A stretch of DNA of 64,000 nucleotides from Chondrus crispus (taxonomy: Eukaryota; Rhodophyta; Florideophyceae; Gigartinales; Gigartinaceae): the NCBI RefSeq assembly GCF_000350225.1, contig NW_005179006.1, forward strand, positions 97,079 to 161,078, given 5' to 3'. The position numbers and the translations under genes are program-made. Positions 9,430 to 20,132 of this stretch are shown one piece after another. Under the pieces are notes generated by a model. It saw nothing but the letters and a program-made list of their open reading frames with translations. It had not been told where the DNA came from and searched no databases. The first letter of the stretch is position 1. The number at the start of each line of letters is the position of its first letter.

Positions 9430-9819
9430 GTGGACCACGCTGTCCGTATTTTTAATCAAATTAAGTCTCGTTCTACTGTAGTGAACGTACCATTATCTAC
9501 GCCACCTGAGGGCGTCAATCGAACGCTGTACTGCGTGGCTACGACGCGCATCCAGAAAAAGAACCCCCCTGCACGCTCGCTCACGTGCCGCGTATGCCAG
9601 GTCACCGTTACCGGTACCCATCAGCTACGTCAGCACCAGGGTGGCAAGATGCACCTCGCACGCGAAGCTTTCTATAAACGCGAGAGCGAGGACCACTACT
9701 GCGCTATCTGCGAGAGGTTTTTCCCCTCCGCGCACGACTTGGCGTCCCACCTCATCGGTGCCAACCACCGCCGTCGCGTCTTATATTTGCACGAGAGTAA
9801 AGTAACGCGCAGTAATTAG
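9430..9819 (+). CDS. small protein with two U1/JAZ-like C2H2 zinc fingers
   Basis: This 129-residue ORF has two fingers of identical spacing: C53-x2-C56-x12-H69-x5-H75 and C91-x2-C94-x12-H107-x5-H113. That pattern is typical of U1C/zf-met/JAZ fingers, which often bind double-stranded RNA or act in splicing. The sequence is basic (for example HRRRV after the second finger) and markedly GC-richer than the copia DNA on both sides. No standard copia domain has this form. It may be a captured host fragment, a small separate insertion, or a lineage-specific retroelement ORF. The finger pattern is seen directly; the function is not known. Confidence 0.5.
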   Translation: MDHAVRIFNQIKSRSTVVNVPLSTPPEGVNRTLYCVATTRIQKKNPPARSLTCRVCQVTVTGTHQLRQHQGGKMHLAREAFYKRESEDHYCAICERFFPSAHDLASHLIGANHRRRVLYLHESKVTRSN

Positions 9820-10106
9820 ATTTTTTAGTAACAAAAAAATTTCGGTTCATTTTTCAAAACCCTCCTCGAAAATTGAAACACAAGTTTACAAAACTTTTCC
9901 GAAAACATTTTTTGCTGTTTTTTGAAAAGTCGATTTACAATTTGTTGCATCCTACTGCAATTGCCCCCGCTACGTGGTACACTACAATCTCCACACCCAC
10001 TTCCCACACTTGTGGACTCTAACACGTCTGGAAATTGAACACGTTTGGAACGTGTTCTTCGCGCACAAAATCGGATACGGGTCACACAATGCACTAGGTG
10101 TGAAAA

Positions 10107-11370
10107 TTGCACACGTCGTATACATCACCACCTCCAGTTCACAATGATATTATATCAATTATTACGTTACACATTACTCGCGCAAGATCTGATAATATTT
10201 TGGACGCAGAACTAGTAGAAAGATTACGTGAAGACTTCCCTGTTGAAACTCTATATTCCTTCGAAGTACTGAAGGGCACCACGTTCGTTTTCAGAATCAT
10301 CCGTGACTTCTTACGTGCAGAAGGTGTAGAGTATATCAGACATCCCGCAACTGACCGCATCTCATGGAGATTAGTAAAAATGTTATACTCAGACTCGGAC
10401 GACATCGATTTTGCTTACGAAAGGCTTGTTCAACACAAGAAAAGTAGCCGAGCATGTATGCCTACTAACAAGGAAATTGAACGTCAAGCCGGCCCACCAG
10501 TACAAGGTTATCCCCCTGTGAGACGTGACTCCGAAGCAAGAGCCGCTCACAACATGGCATTGCGATTCAAGAACCAGGATAAATTCACCGGAAAACTGGG
10601 TGAGGACCTCACGGAACACATCAATAACTACATTGATACCGCCCAGGACTACAATCTTGACCAAACCGACAAACTTGCCTTTTCCCACAACATATTCGAT
10701 GGAGAAGCTAAGAGATTCTATCGAAAGAAGGTGAGGGACAAGTGTGGAAATTTTGGTCAGGCATGCCAAGTAATGCAAGACGAATACAACAGCATAACTC
10801 GGCAGAACAGAATCAGGAAGTACCTCCAGAGCCTGAGAATTCAATCTGTGATGCATGCCAAGAAGCTCAACACCGCAGAAGCTTTGGAAGAGTTACGTGA
10901 GATCATCACACGTTTTGCTCCTCAAGGACCACGGACTCACCGTTCCGAGGAAGACAAGGTGGAATACCTTTACAAGGCTGTCGTTGGTGCCCCGTGGGCC
11001 AAGTCAGCCCTTGCGAACTCGCAGTCCACATCTAATCCTTGGGATTTTCAACATCTGTATACGGCACTCGACGCCGCCTGGCTTCAAGACCAGGAAGAGC
11101 AAGAAGGTAGAAAGAAAGATCTGAACATCGGTCAATCTTCCCTACATAAAGAGATAAAATCTTCATCCAAATATACTCCTGATCTTTACTAAGAAGGTCA
11201 GAAATATTACGGACGACCGACTAAACCAGGATCATGCTCATCTGCCCCATTCAGGCCCCCTCAAGATAGCACAAAAGCCGGTCAAAATGGGTTAGACCGT
11301 TATGGCAACCCCAGGCTATGCAACAATTGTCAAGATCCCAATCATTTCATCAGGGACTGCCCCAAACCTC
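10107..11370 (+). pseudogene. copia gag with zinc knuckle (fossil)
   Basis: A 361-residue ORF (10107-11192) has the helical organisation of copia gag, and a CCHC knuckle (CNNCQDPNHFIRDC) follows at about 11317-11360. It lies on the strand opposite to the LTR sense. The gag call rests on the knuckle and on position ahead of protease and integrase. Confidence 0.7.
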
Positions 11371-11644
11371 TCAACGTGATGCAAAATATCTCATCGCAAG
11401 TCAGGAGATATCCGAAGAGAAGCCATCAAATTCTCTTCGAACTCTGTCAACAAGTGGAGGATGCGTTGTTCTCTACAGACGAAGAAGACCCTTCGGCTAC
11501 CCTTACAGGGGACAACTTCAAGCAGGAGGACTCCACCTCATCTGAGGATGAGACGCATGAACATCCCGATAAAGGAGGACAGGTATTCCATGATACTGGT
11601 TCTGAGAATCGGGGCATTGCTTCAGTCCTTGATCAAGAGGATTT

Positions 11645-12241
11645 TTGAGGAGAGGCAGTCTAGTTTACCGTCGTAGTTTGAAGTCGAAAGAAAATAAACC
11701 TTGCTACGAGAAGGTCCTCAAGAAAAAACGGTTCCGGTACAAAATTTCGCGTAGGTCATGGACAGCCCATGACCTACGAAGAAACCGGCGTCTCAGAAAA
11801 TCCTCCAGCGATGCAATGACCTATTCTGTGTTAATCCCTCGTCGAGGTCTTTCACAGATGAGGATCAATTTGGATGAACGCAGGAAAGACTGGCAGGGAG
11901 CTTGCATCGACACTGGAGCACAACGCACTGTTATCGGACAACTGCAAGCCAAAGCGTACTGCAGATTTGTTGGGAGTAAGTTCAAACTAAAAGGGAACTT
12001 CAACCAGTACAGATTCGGTGTTGATGCGCAGTAGTCAATCGGATCAATCTCAATTCGATTACCGTTTCTCAAGAACGGATTTGTGCCAATTGAGGTTGAC
12101 GTAGTTAGAGCGAATGTACCTTTTCTTTTGGGATTGGATTTGCTCGATAAACTTCAACTATACCTGGATACGACAAGAAATGTACTAATCAGTTCTCCGG
12201 GAAACATTTCTGTTCCAGTCGTAAGGAAGTTTGGACATGTC
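11645..12241 (+). pseudogene. copia aspartic protease region (fossil)
   Basis: A retropepsin core with an IDTGAQ active-site motif lies near 11908, and the second-half signature FLLGLDLLDKLQLYLD near 12125-12170. It is followed directly by the inserted solo LTR. Confidence 0.7.
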
Positions 12242-12850
12242 TGTAGCATATCCCCCTCCTTAAATTAGATTAGATTAGATTTACAACTGTAGAGCCCGAG
12301 CTCAACAGTACCTCAGTGCGCGCGCACACGTGTACCCCACGTGTACGGGGGCGCGCGCAAACACGTGTACGACAAGTGTGCTGCCAGCCCCAACGGCTGA
12401 CAGCACTACAGTGCAGGCCGACCTGCACTACTGTAATGTTATGGTAGGTGACTCTGTACATTAAATATGAGCGGACCGCCGGCGGTGGAGAACGACAAGC
12501 ACGGACTTGTCAAGGATCTTCCACCTTGGTCCGCCCGCTTACTTTTAGGTACTTCCGTCCGTTTTACCTAGGAGCCGCCTCGCGCGCTGGTTGAGGACGG
12601 GCGTAGCACGCCCACGAGCCGGCTCCGCCTCCGCCCGTCGGTACTGGATCGTCACCCAGTACCGCTCCGGGGCGTCGAAGCGTAGAACCGCTCGCGCGTG
12701 CGCGCGTTTTCCCCAATCCCGCTCTGCCACCGCTACCTCGAGCCCGTGCTCGGTACCGTGGGTGGGCCGTGCTTCTATCTTCCCGCCGACCGGGGTCTTT
12801 CCGAACTGTCAGTACTCACCCCCCTTGTCGTTGGGGGTGATTATACTACA
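12242..12850 (+). repeat. solo Ty3/gypsy LTR, family C, with TSD ATGTC
   Basis: 609 bp with TGTAGCATA...ATACTACA ends, flanked by perfect 5-bp duplications ATGTC (12237-12241 and 12851-12855). It matches the copy at 23374-23966 (opposite strand). It interrupts the copia element between protease and integrase. Confidence 0.9.
12471..12540 (+). promoter_or_regulatory. structured hairpin inside LTR C
   Basis: Just downstream of an AT-rich TATA-like stretch (TACATTAAATATGA) an imperfect long stem pairs GCGGACC...GGTGGA with TCCACC...GGTCCGCCCGC around an inner GACAAG-CACGGA-CTTGTC stem-loop. The same architecture recurs in LTR A (28785-28848, 43652-43715). Confidence 0.5.
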
Positions 12851-12855
12851 ATGTC

Positions 12856-13764
12856 TACCTGGAATGGAGACGGGAAGATGCAGAACTATTCTCAAGAAGT
12901 GAACAGGTCAAACTTCATAGAGGTTTTCGACACCCAACGGATACGAAACTTCTGAATCTCATCAGAAAAGCTCGGCCGCACGAGGCCACCACCGAGGCCA
13001 CCACAAAAGTCTTGAAAGAGATCTCTAAGTCATGCAATACCTGTCAAAGGCTTGGATCACAACCAACTAGATTCAAGACCACGTTAACCACACTGCAAGA
13101 AGTTAAGTTTGGTGAAGAAATATCAATGGATCTGATGTTCATCGAGGGCAAAGCAATTCTGCGTATTGTCGACACTGCAACTCGTTTCAGCTCGGCCATA
13201 TTTTTAGACTCTGAGGGTCACAATTATGGACAGTCAGTCAACGGAATATGGCTTGCTTTCCTTGAAGCGTGGTGCACTCTCTATACAGGATTCCCTAACG
13301 GCGTCAGAACTGATGCGGGATCCGTTTTCACTTCGCCTAGGTGGAAGGAAATGGCTGAAAGCGTTGGGATGGAACTTCGAATTTCAGGAGTCGAAGCTCA
13401 CAACTCATTAGGCATTGGAGAAAGACTACACGCACCCCTCCGAAGAAATTATCGAACGATAGTATTCGACTTTCCTCAAATTGACCGCAACATTGTATTG
13501 AAACTGTCAATCAAAGCCATGAACGATACAAACGAAGATAACGGACTGGTTCCCTCACTGGTTGTATTCGGGATAATACCAAGATTCCCAATCATTAGCT
13601 CAGATATACCCGCTCAGAAAGAAAGGATGCTTGTACTTTCAAGGGCACAAATGGAAATGAATGCTATAGTGGCAGAGAGGCGCATTCTTGCTGCCCTTAC
13701 CCGAAGAATCTCAACCGCAACCGATTTCGTATTTGAATTAGGCCAAGAAGTATTTGTGTACTAA
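12856..13764 (+). pseudogene. copia integrase (fossil)
   Basis: A CNTCQR zinc-binding end (about 13033) leads into an RNase H-fold integrase: SMDLMFIEG with the first Asp, GVRTDAGSVF with the second, and a helix beginning AHNSLGIGERLHAPLR carrying the Glu. The order integrase-before-RT is diagnostic of Ty1/copia. Confidence 0.8.
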
Positions 13765-13770
13765 GAAAGA

Positions 13771-14465
13771 AGTAAAGAATGGATTGGACCTGCTACCATC
13801 ACAGGTACACGGGACAAGATAGTTGATGTTAAGAGCAACGACGGGCAATGGCATAAGACCATGAAAATGCAACAAGTTAAGCCTTATGCTCGAGAAAACT
13901 CTGAACTAACAGACATCCTCTTACGGGACGAGTTCCTTAATACAATGTTGCAGCCGTTTAAATCATTATACAGACCAAGGCCCTCTAATTTTGATGTAGA
14001 ACTCACTGAAGTGATCAAACATGGTGACCCTAGATCGACCGATGAAAGATTCAGAGCCGCAAAGAAGAAGGAGCTGAAAGGTTTGATTGAGAAAGGAACT
14101 TGGAAGCTTGTCTGCAAGTCAGAAGTGCCTAAGAACGCAAATATTCTCGGTGGTAGATTTGTACTAGCAATAAAAGATGAAGGCACTAAAGACGAAGTAT
14201 GGAAAGCCCGTTTTGTAGTTCAAGGATACAGGGATATGCTAAAAACGTCTCCTGTACATGATACTACCATACAAAGGCAACACTCCACACGAATTTTGAT
14301 CGGATTGGTAGCAATATGCGGATTCCGACTATTTGCAACAGATGTGACTCAAGCATATCTTCAGAGCGCAGAAAACTTATGAGGGATGTATACATCAAAC
14401 CGACTGGAGAATTTGAGGTTGTTTTTTTCTTCTGCAAAGAAAACTATTAAGCTTAAAGTCTAGAC
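13771..14465 (+). pseudogene. copia reverse transcriptase, 5' part (fossil)
   Basis: Contains copia RT N-terminal blocks: KKKELKGLIEKGTWKLV, KARFVVQGYRD and LFATDVTQAYLQS. It stops at the right LTR; the remainder of an RT lies on the opposite strand at 7850-8995. Confidence 0.8.
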
Positions 14466-14810
14466 TGTCGCAAAAAATAAAAGAAAAGGGGGAACAATAA
14501 AGGTTACCCGGCAGGACCGGGCGAATGAGGGAAATCGCGCTTTTTATTGTCGTGGCTTCATTTTTGTTTTTCGCTTGTCTTGGCAGCTAGTCTGCCTCGA
14601 CTCTTCCCTTATTTATACTACTTCAGCCAGGTGCTTTGTCCTCTCCTCACGTAATGTTTTTGCACTATCGAAGCATTTTTAGGAGAGTATTCACTGCATG
14701 TTGACAGCTGATATTATTAAAATGCTCCCGTTGTTGTGCACTACATTAATTGCGTTGAGGTGCATTTTATTCGTCCTGTATGCGTCACCGTCATACCATA
14801 ATTTCCTACA
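14466..14810 (-). repeat. copia LTR (right copy)
   Basis: 345 bp, from TGTCGCAAAAAATAAAAG to ATTTCCTACA, in direct orientation to the copy at 7489. Confidence 0.85.
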
Positions 14811-15582
14811 GTTTTATGCCGAGCATACAGAAGACATAAACTCGCCTGGCAAAAATTGCGTTGTACTGTATTCTCAGGGTATGTCTGGAGAGTGCCGGCA
14901 TGGGTTTGAGGCGAGAAGCTGACGTAATTTATTGTGACCAATTGCCCTCGCCTTCTTCGTCAACCCATCATTTTTATTCATCATCTCCACCACTATGTAC
15001 GACCCCGCCGGATCATAGGTGCCACTGTGACCGCAAAGGCTAACCACGTCACCTCGCTTGCCCACTGCTCGCGCTTCTATGGCTCCCAGGCCAAGGAAGA
15101 ACAACTTCTGGGCACAATGGTTGCAATCCATTTCGACCGAACGGGCAAGAGAGCAAAAACAAAGCTCGAGGTTGACCGGGGTCTGGCGGGAGGCGATAAG
15201 CGGACAACGATGAACATCTGGAACATTAAGATGGCCCCGGGTCCGTCTTCCCACCCACGTCTCGATTCATCCCCACATCTGGACGCAGACCAAAATGCAA
15301 CTACCGAAATATCCCCCGAAACCGCGTGCACTCGAGACCCATGTGTAACAAAAACGAGTCTCGAGACTCCCACCTCCAACACCGAATCTGTGCCGGCACA
15401 CCAAACGGATGCGACAGACTCCGTACAGCAGCTTATGATACAAGAATCGTGGTACTAAGAGGCGGAGGCCCTACAGGATGGAGGTGCTCCGGATGACGGT
15501 GTTTCGAATGAAAACGGCACACGCAAGGTTACTACAGCACATGGGACACAATGGTATCCTCAAGAAGTCACGGTCCCCATAA

Positions 15583-17217
15583 GTGGGCGCGTGCCAAGCC
15601 GTCCATGGAAGGTTAAAATCCCACAGCGGAGATTTCATAAGCGAGAATGGATTGACATCTAAACGCAACTTGTTAGACTATTTTTTGTACATGTTCCCCA
15701 TGGAGTACTTGCCACAAATTGTCATATTGACAAATGGAAGCCTCGAGAACGCCAAAAAGCAGGTAACAACAGCTGGTGAGATGTTAAAGTTTTTCGGAAT
15801 ACTCATTCTGATAACACGCTTCGAATTCGGGAAGAAGCGGGACTTGTGGAAGAAGACCGGCCGCAACGCCCTGTTACCTCCTCCGAATTTCGGGGAGAGA
15901 ACGGGTATGAGTCGTGACGGCTTCCTGACGCTCTGGACACATGCGACTTACAGCAAACAGCCCCCGCAACAAGGTCTCATGAGTTCTGTTCGGTACAGAT
16001 GGGCATTAGTGCAAGACTTTGTTGACGCTTTTAACAAGCGTCGAATTCAAAACGCTACGCCATCCGAGATTCTCTGCGTTGATGAGTCCATTTCCAGATG
16101 GTATGGACTCGGGGGAAATTGGATTGATATAGGTCTGCCACATTATGTGGCAATTGATCGCAAACCTGAGAACAGATGTGAAATTCAGGACAGCGCGTGT
16201 GGTAGAAGTGGAAAAATGTTGCATTTGGAACTGGTATCAACAGCACAGGACGAGGCTACAAGGACATATGAGGGAGATATGTTACACGGTACGGCTGTAC
16301 TCCGTCATACTGTGGAGCCGTGAGCTGGGACGAATCGAATTGTGTGTGCTGACTCATACTTCGCAAGTGTGGAGGCCGCAGACGAAATGGCGAAGATTGG
16401 ATTACGCTTTATTGGGGTTGTCAAGACTTCTACGACTCGGCTTTCCTTGCAATATTTGTCGTCTGTTGAGTTCAGGCAGAGAGGCAAGTGGTATTCTTTC
16501 ATACGCAAGAATGGTGATGGGGTTCCAGATCTTATGGCATTGGTCTGGGTAGATCGTGAGCGTCGCTATTTTGTTGCGAACACAGGATCAAGCTTGATTG
16601 GAACGCCATATTCCCGCACGCGTTGGCGTCAGATGGATCATGGTCCTGAGCGTCTCCAGCTTGAAATAGACAAGCCTGAGGTTGTTCAGAATTATTATAG
16701 CTCTTGCGCTTCAACCGATCAACATAACCGATGTAGACAGGATGACTTTATGTTTGAAAGGAAATTGCGGACGTTGGACTGGTCTGTGAGGGTTAATAAC
16801 AGCGTACTGGGAGTCGTTATCGTGGATGCGTGGAGACTATATGAGGGTGAATGGGGGAATAGGAAGAGGTTGAAGCAGCGTGAGTTCTACGAGGACCTCG
16901 CTAGCGAACTTATTTTTAATTCTTACGATGTCGTCGGGGGTCGTTCACGACACGTCAGCAGTGAAGTAGAGTCTTTCACCCCTCTCAAGCGTACAAGCGG
17001 CGTTGGAATTCATCTGAACCCGACGAAGAAGAAGCGAAAACAGAATGGGGTGGAAACTAAGTACGCAGCGCAGAATAATTGTCGGGTGTGTAAGGTCAAC
17101 AAGACTACACATGTTTGTTCATCTTGCTCAGATAGTAACCGTGAACAAGTGTGGGTATGCCGTCCAGCGACAGAGAGAGACTGCTTTATTACTCATCTTG
17201 TAGAGGATCATGGGTAA
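15583..17217 (+). pseudogene. piggyBac-type (DDE_Tnp_1_7) transposase with one in-frame stop
   Basis: The reading frame from 15583 runs to 17217, about 544 codons, broken only by one in-frame TGA at 16321-16323. Family marks are PPPNFGERTGMSRD (about residues 101-114), the first catalytic block ILCVDESISRWYG, the RKPENRCEI stretch, the second catalytic block ADSYFASVEAADEMAKIG just after the stop, and VIVDAW. The C-terminus is a cysteine-rich domain (CRVC...CSSC...C...DCFITHLVEDHG), characteristic of piggyBac proteins and used to bind transposon ends. The reading frame is otherwise uninterrupted, so inactivation looks recent, or the TGA is read through. Upstream ORF 14934-15458 may carry a divergent N-terminal part in another frame. 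Confidence 0.85.
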
Positions 17218-17320
17218 ACATCATCAGCTATCACCTCAATTGAGGGAATTTACCACCTCCATTGAGTGGAATTTTTAGGTCACTAGACACTAGGGTCCTA
17301 TCTGAGCCTCATGAAAATAA

Positions 17321-18224
17321 ACCTAGAAATTAGTGGAGGCTGGACTACTACAATTAATTTTCACGGATGTTGTATAGAAACAACGCCTTGAGGGATATCT
17401 ATTCGGTTCAAACTTCAGGAAAATTTTAAAGCCATTCATTCTACTAAAGAAAAATAGAAACAGTCACCATCAAAGTTGAAAAAATAACATTCGCAACAGT
17501 GGCCATCCTCGCTATTTTGACAGACTGTTTCATCAGCATAAACTTGTGTACACAAGACGGAACTTCCAAAACTTCAGAACGTAGGATGGAGGCATGCAAC
17601 GTCACGAAGACGGCCCGCCGACAAGCCGGCTGGCAGCGGTAACGCCCGAAACGTGCGAAGCAGGGGCAGAGCCTGGACCGAATATCCAGAATGATGCGGA
17701 GGATACTCGAATTGTGTCGTCAAAACAAAGGGATGCCATCTCGTCGCTCGTGGGTCCCCAACCAGAACGCGACGGCCGCACCTCCATCTAAAATCCGAGC
17801 AACACCTGCTCAGTGTGGGCCCCAATCCGTAAGGAGTTCGAGGTAAACTTGCCGCCCAGCGTAGGACCGGCCGCGACCACAGCGTGACATTTATGAAGGG
17901 ACCGCGTCATGGCCCCGGGAGACAGCGCAGGACATTCCCCATCAAGCGCAAAGACCCTCACGTGGTTGCCGCGCGCATGTCGCCACCTGATCCAAAGATC
18001 TGTCGGTCATGGCAGATCGTCCCAGCGGTGGTACGAGACCAATGGTACTTGACTCGCCTGTCTCCCCTTTACAACTGAGAGTCGAGCAGTGACGACGCCA
18101 TCTCTCTAGGTCACGTGCTCGGCTACTAGAGAGAGTACGGATCTTTCACAGAGTCCGTTCATGGAGTACGCAAAGCGGCAGCAAGAGGCATTGCATAAAA
18201 TTGCGGGGGAGGTCGTGCACATGC
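17321..18224. other. non-coding or decayed stretch
   Basis: About 0.9 kb between the piggyBac right end and the recombinase remnant. Small ORFs on both strands show no family features. It may include the decayed catalytic half of the recombinase element, but I cannot see its Arg-His-x-x-Arg/Tyr signature. Confidence 0.35.
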
Positions 18225-18776
18225 CTAAGCCCCATATCCGCTGCATAACGTCTCCTGGTACTCCACAGCGCACCTCACGTTGGGGGAATATCTCTTCTTC
18301 CAGCGGGCGTAGGCGCGTGCTACACCCAGGACAAGCAGAAAGTCCGGCACCGCGACCCCCAATGCGTGTAGTTGCATCTGCATCACTGCACTTATGTACT
18401 GCGGAATGGATGTGCTCGAAACTGCGCGGCGTCCCGCCTCCCACTCCACCGCCAGCCATCCAATGAACGCCACTAGGTAAGCTTCAGTGACAGGCAAGAC
18501 GGGTCGGTCCTCAGCTTCGCAGAAAAAGACCAAAGCTCTCCATTGAGAGCTCCGAGTAGCATTTGTACCTGAGCTCCAGGCGTACTCTCGCAGCAAGAAA
18601 GCCGAGTGAAGCAGCCCATCTGCGGCCGGCATTGTCCCAATCCGACGCACAGCTTCAGCGGCCTCTGTCATGCGATGCGCTGCTCGTGCGCCTGTTCGAG
18701 GTTGATGTCCAACATTAGGACCTTCCATTTCTGGTTGATGTTCCGGTGTTTCGGCCATGCTTCTTAAGCCGAGCAT
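18225..18776 (-). pseudogene. tyrosine recombinase core-binding (SAM-like) domain remnant
   Basis: A 183-residue ORF whose middle fits the N-terminal core-binding domain of tyrosine recombinases: LLREYAWSSGTNATRSSQW, then RALVFFCEAE, LPVTEAYLVAFIGWLAVE, and the STSIPQYISAVMQMQLHALG helix that precedes the catalytic domain. No catalytic half is recognisable downstream on the minus strand, so this is a truncated relic. Such proteins occur in Crypton-like DNA elements and in YR retroelements; no RT lies nearby to decide. Confidence 0.55.
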
Positions 18777-18854
18777 GCCAGCACCTCAACTCGCGATGCT
18801 AGGTGCATCGCTGCCGCATTCCACGGTCGATGTGGCAAGTCAAGTATCAGCAGT

Positions 18855-20132
18855 GCGGTATAAATACCTTCGCCCCGACCTCTCGGAAACGAGGGGTTAG
18901 ACATAAGGGAGCATGCGACGCTACCCGCACGCGAACGCAAACCGTACGGATGGACTCGAAAAGAGGGAAGGCTCACGTAGCCGGTGACGCGCAGCCGGAC
19001 GGTGGTGCTATAACCGGACGGCCGGTCACGGGATAGAAACGTGAGACTAAAAGGGAATCTGGAACTGGATAGCAATTAGCCGTAAAGGGAAGGGAGGCGA
19101 GTCTGCCTCCTCTTTACTGGGACGGGCAGGTGTCCCCGGTCTTAACCCTAAGGTGGGACGCCTGGACACCTGTCCCGCTACAGTGGCTGCCACTTACTGT
19201 GTACCAGCTACTGTACACAATTACTTAATTTGTGCCATTAACTACTACCTACTACACTCAGTTACTGTCAATAGTATAAGTAATAAATTAGTGTAACAAC
19301 GCGAAATAGTGACGCTGACACTAAAAGGGTGATTTAAAAACCGACCAATTAAAATTAGTGTCGCAATTCCTCCAAACGGGTGTGACGATATTGCCTCGAA
19401 AATCCGGAACGTAATTGCATTGCGCTCAAAATACGCCAAAGTTCACAGTACATGTTGCGTTTGCAACGACAATACTATGTAGTTTCACAATTTTGACGAA
19501 ACACCACTGACAGGCAGAAAAGAAATTGGGGGATTTTGTTACAGAATACTGTAGTATCAAGAAGCACCGGAACTATTTCAACAGAGGACCAATTGTATCT
19601 GGAACTGTTGAAATAGATGTAAATGATCAGAACCAATGATGTAGTAGAGGGTAGTAGTAGTTCTGACAGTTGTTGCTAGTGACGCTACTTTGAATTTTTT
19701 AATTAGAGTCACCAACAATAAATAGAAACAAACGTGAAACAGTGTCACCCTGGGAATACTGTCACCGACAGTAAATCATGTGGGTTGCCTCAAAAATGGT
19801 CCCTGAAAATACTGTAGGTGACACTAATGAGAGTAACTGGGTGTAGTTAGCCACCGTACGGATCATACACATGTGCGCGATGCCGCGATCCCGGCCAACC
19901 GTTGTACCACGTGTTACCCGTGGCCACCCCTGCCGCAACCGGTTGTCTCACGACGGTTGTACCACGTGTGCCCCGTGGCCACGCCGGCTGCTACCGGCTG
20001 TCCCACGTCAAACCCTTCGGGTACTACTGTACACGGCGGAGGGCGCTTGTACGCCCGCGCGCTACAGTAGCACCCGTCCTCCCGCGCGGTTATCATCTCC
20101 CCGGGATGGTCGTGGTACAGAATTGTACTACA
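18855..20132 (-). repeat. diverged D-family LTR (D3), split by a MITE
   Basis: On the minus strand this begins like the D LTR (its inverse at 18855, TGCGGTATAAATACCTTCG, matches the D terminus GTTATACCACA). It continues through the shared GTGCCATTAACTACT region and ends AATTGTACTACA at 20132. Next is the inverse of the D polypurine tract and 3' leader (20133-20175), matching 59380-59419. It is clearly more diverged than D1 or D2, hence older. A roughly 67-bp GTTGTACCACGTG-containing unit is duplicated near 19909-20000. Confidence 0.7.
19255..19843. mobile_element. 589-bp MITE with TA target duplication (Tc1/mariner-like)
   Basis: The ends CACTCAGTTACTGTCAATAG and its inverse (...GAGTAACTGGGTG) form imperfect TIRs of about 20 bp, flanked by TA (19253-19254 and 19844-19845). 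It is AT-rich, has no transposase, and interrupts the D3 LTR precisely: LTR similarity resumes on both sides. Confidence 0.7.

Larger units (their letters stand above)
7489..14810 (-). mobile_element. Ty1/copia LTR retrotransposon (fossil)
   Basis: Direct 345-bp LTRs (7489-7833 and 14466-14810) enclose copia proteins. A polypurine tract read on the minus strand adjoins the left LTR, so the LTRs are in minus sense. The RT/RNase H end lies on the minus strand beside that LTR, but gag, protease, integrase and the RT start lie on the plus strand. The element is therefore internally rearranged or composite. The LTRs differ at about nine sites (roughly 2.6%), suggesting moderate age. A solo gypsy LTR (12242-12850) is inserted inside. 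It is clearly broken, with several lesions. No clean target duplication was found (CGTTG against GTTTT). Confidence 0.85.
7423..17320 (+). mobile_element. piggyBac-type DNA transposon, interrupted by a copia element
   Basis: The terminal inverted repeats are 7423-7461 and 17280-17320: TTATTTTCATGAGGCTCAG and its continuation match with a 2-bp gap. A further 12-bp palindrome, CCTCAATTGAGG, sits just inside both ends (7471-7482 and 17233-17244). Removing the copia insertion (7489-14810) leaves 2,576 bp, a typical piggyBac length, holding one transposase gene on the plus strand. The usual TTAA target duplication is not visible at these ends, so the outermost bases may have decayed or the termini may lie slightly further out. 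Confidence 0.72.
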
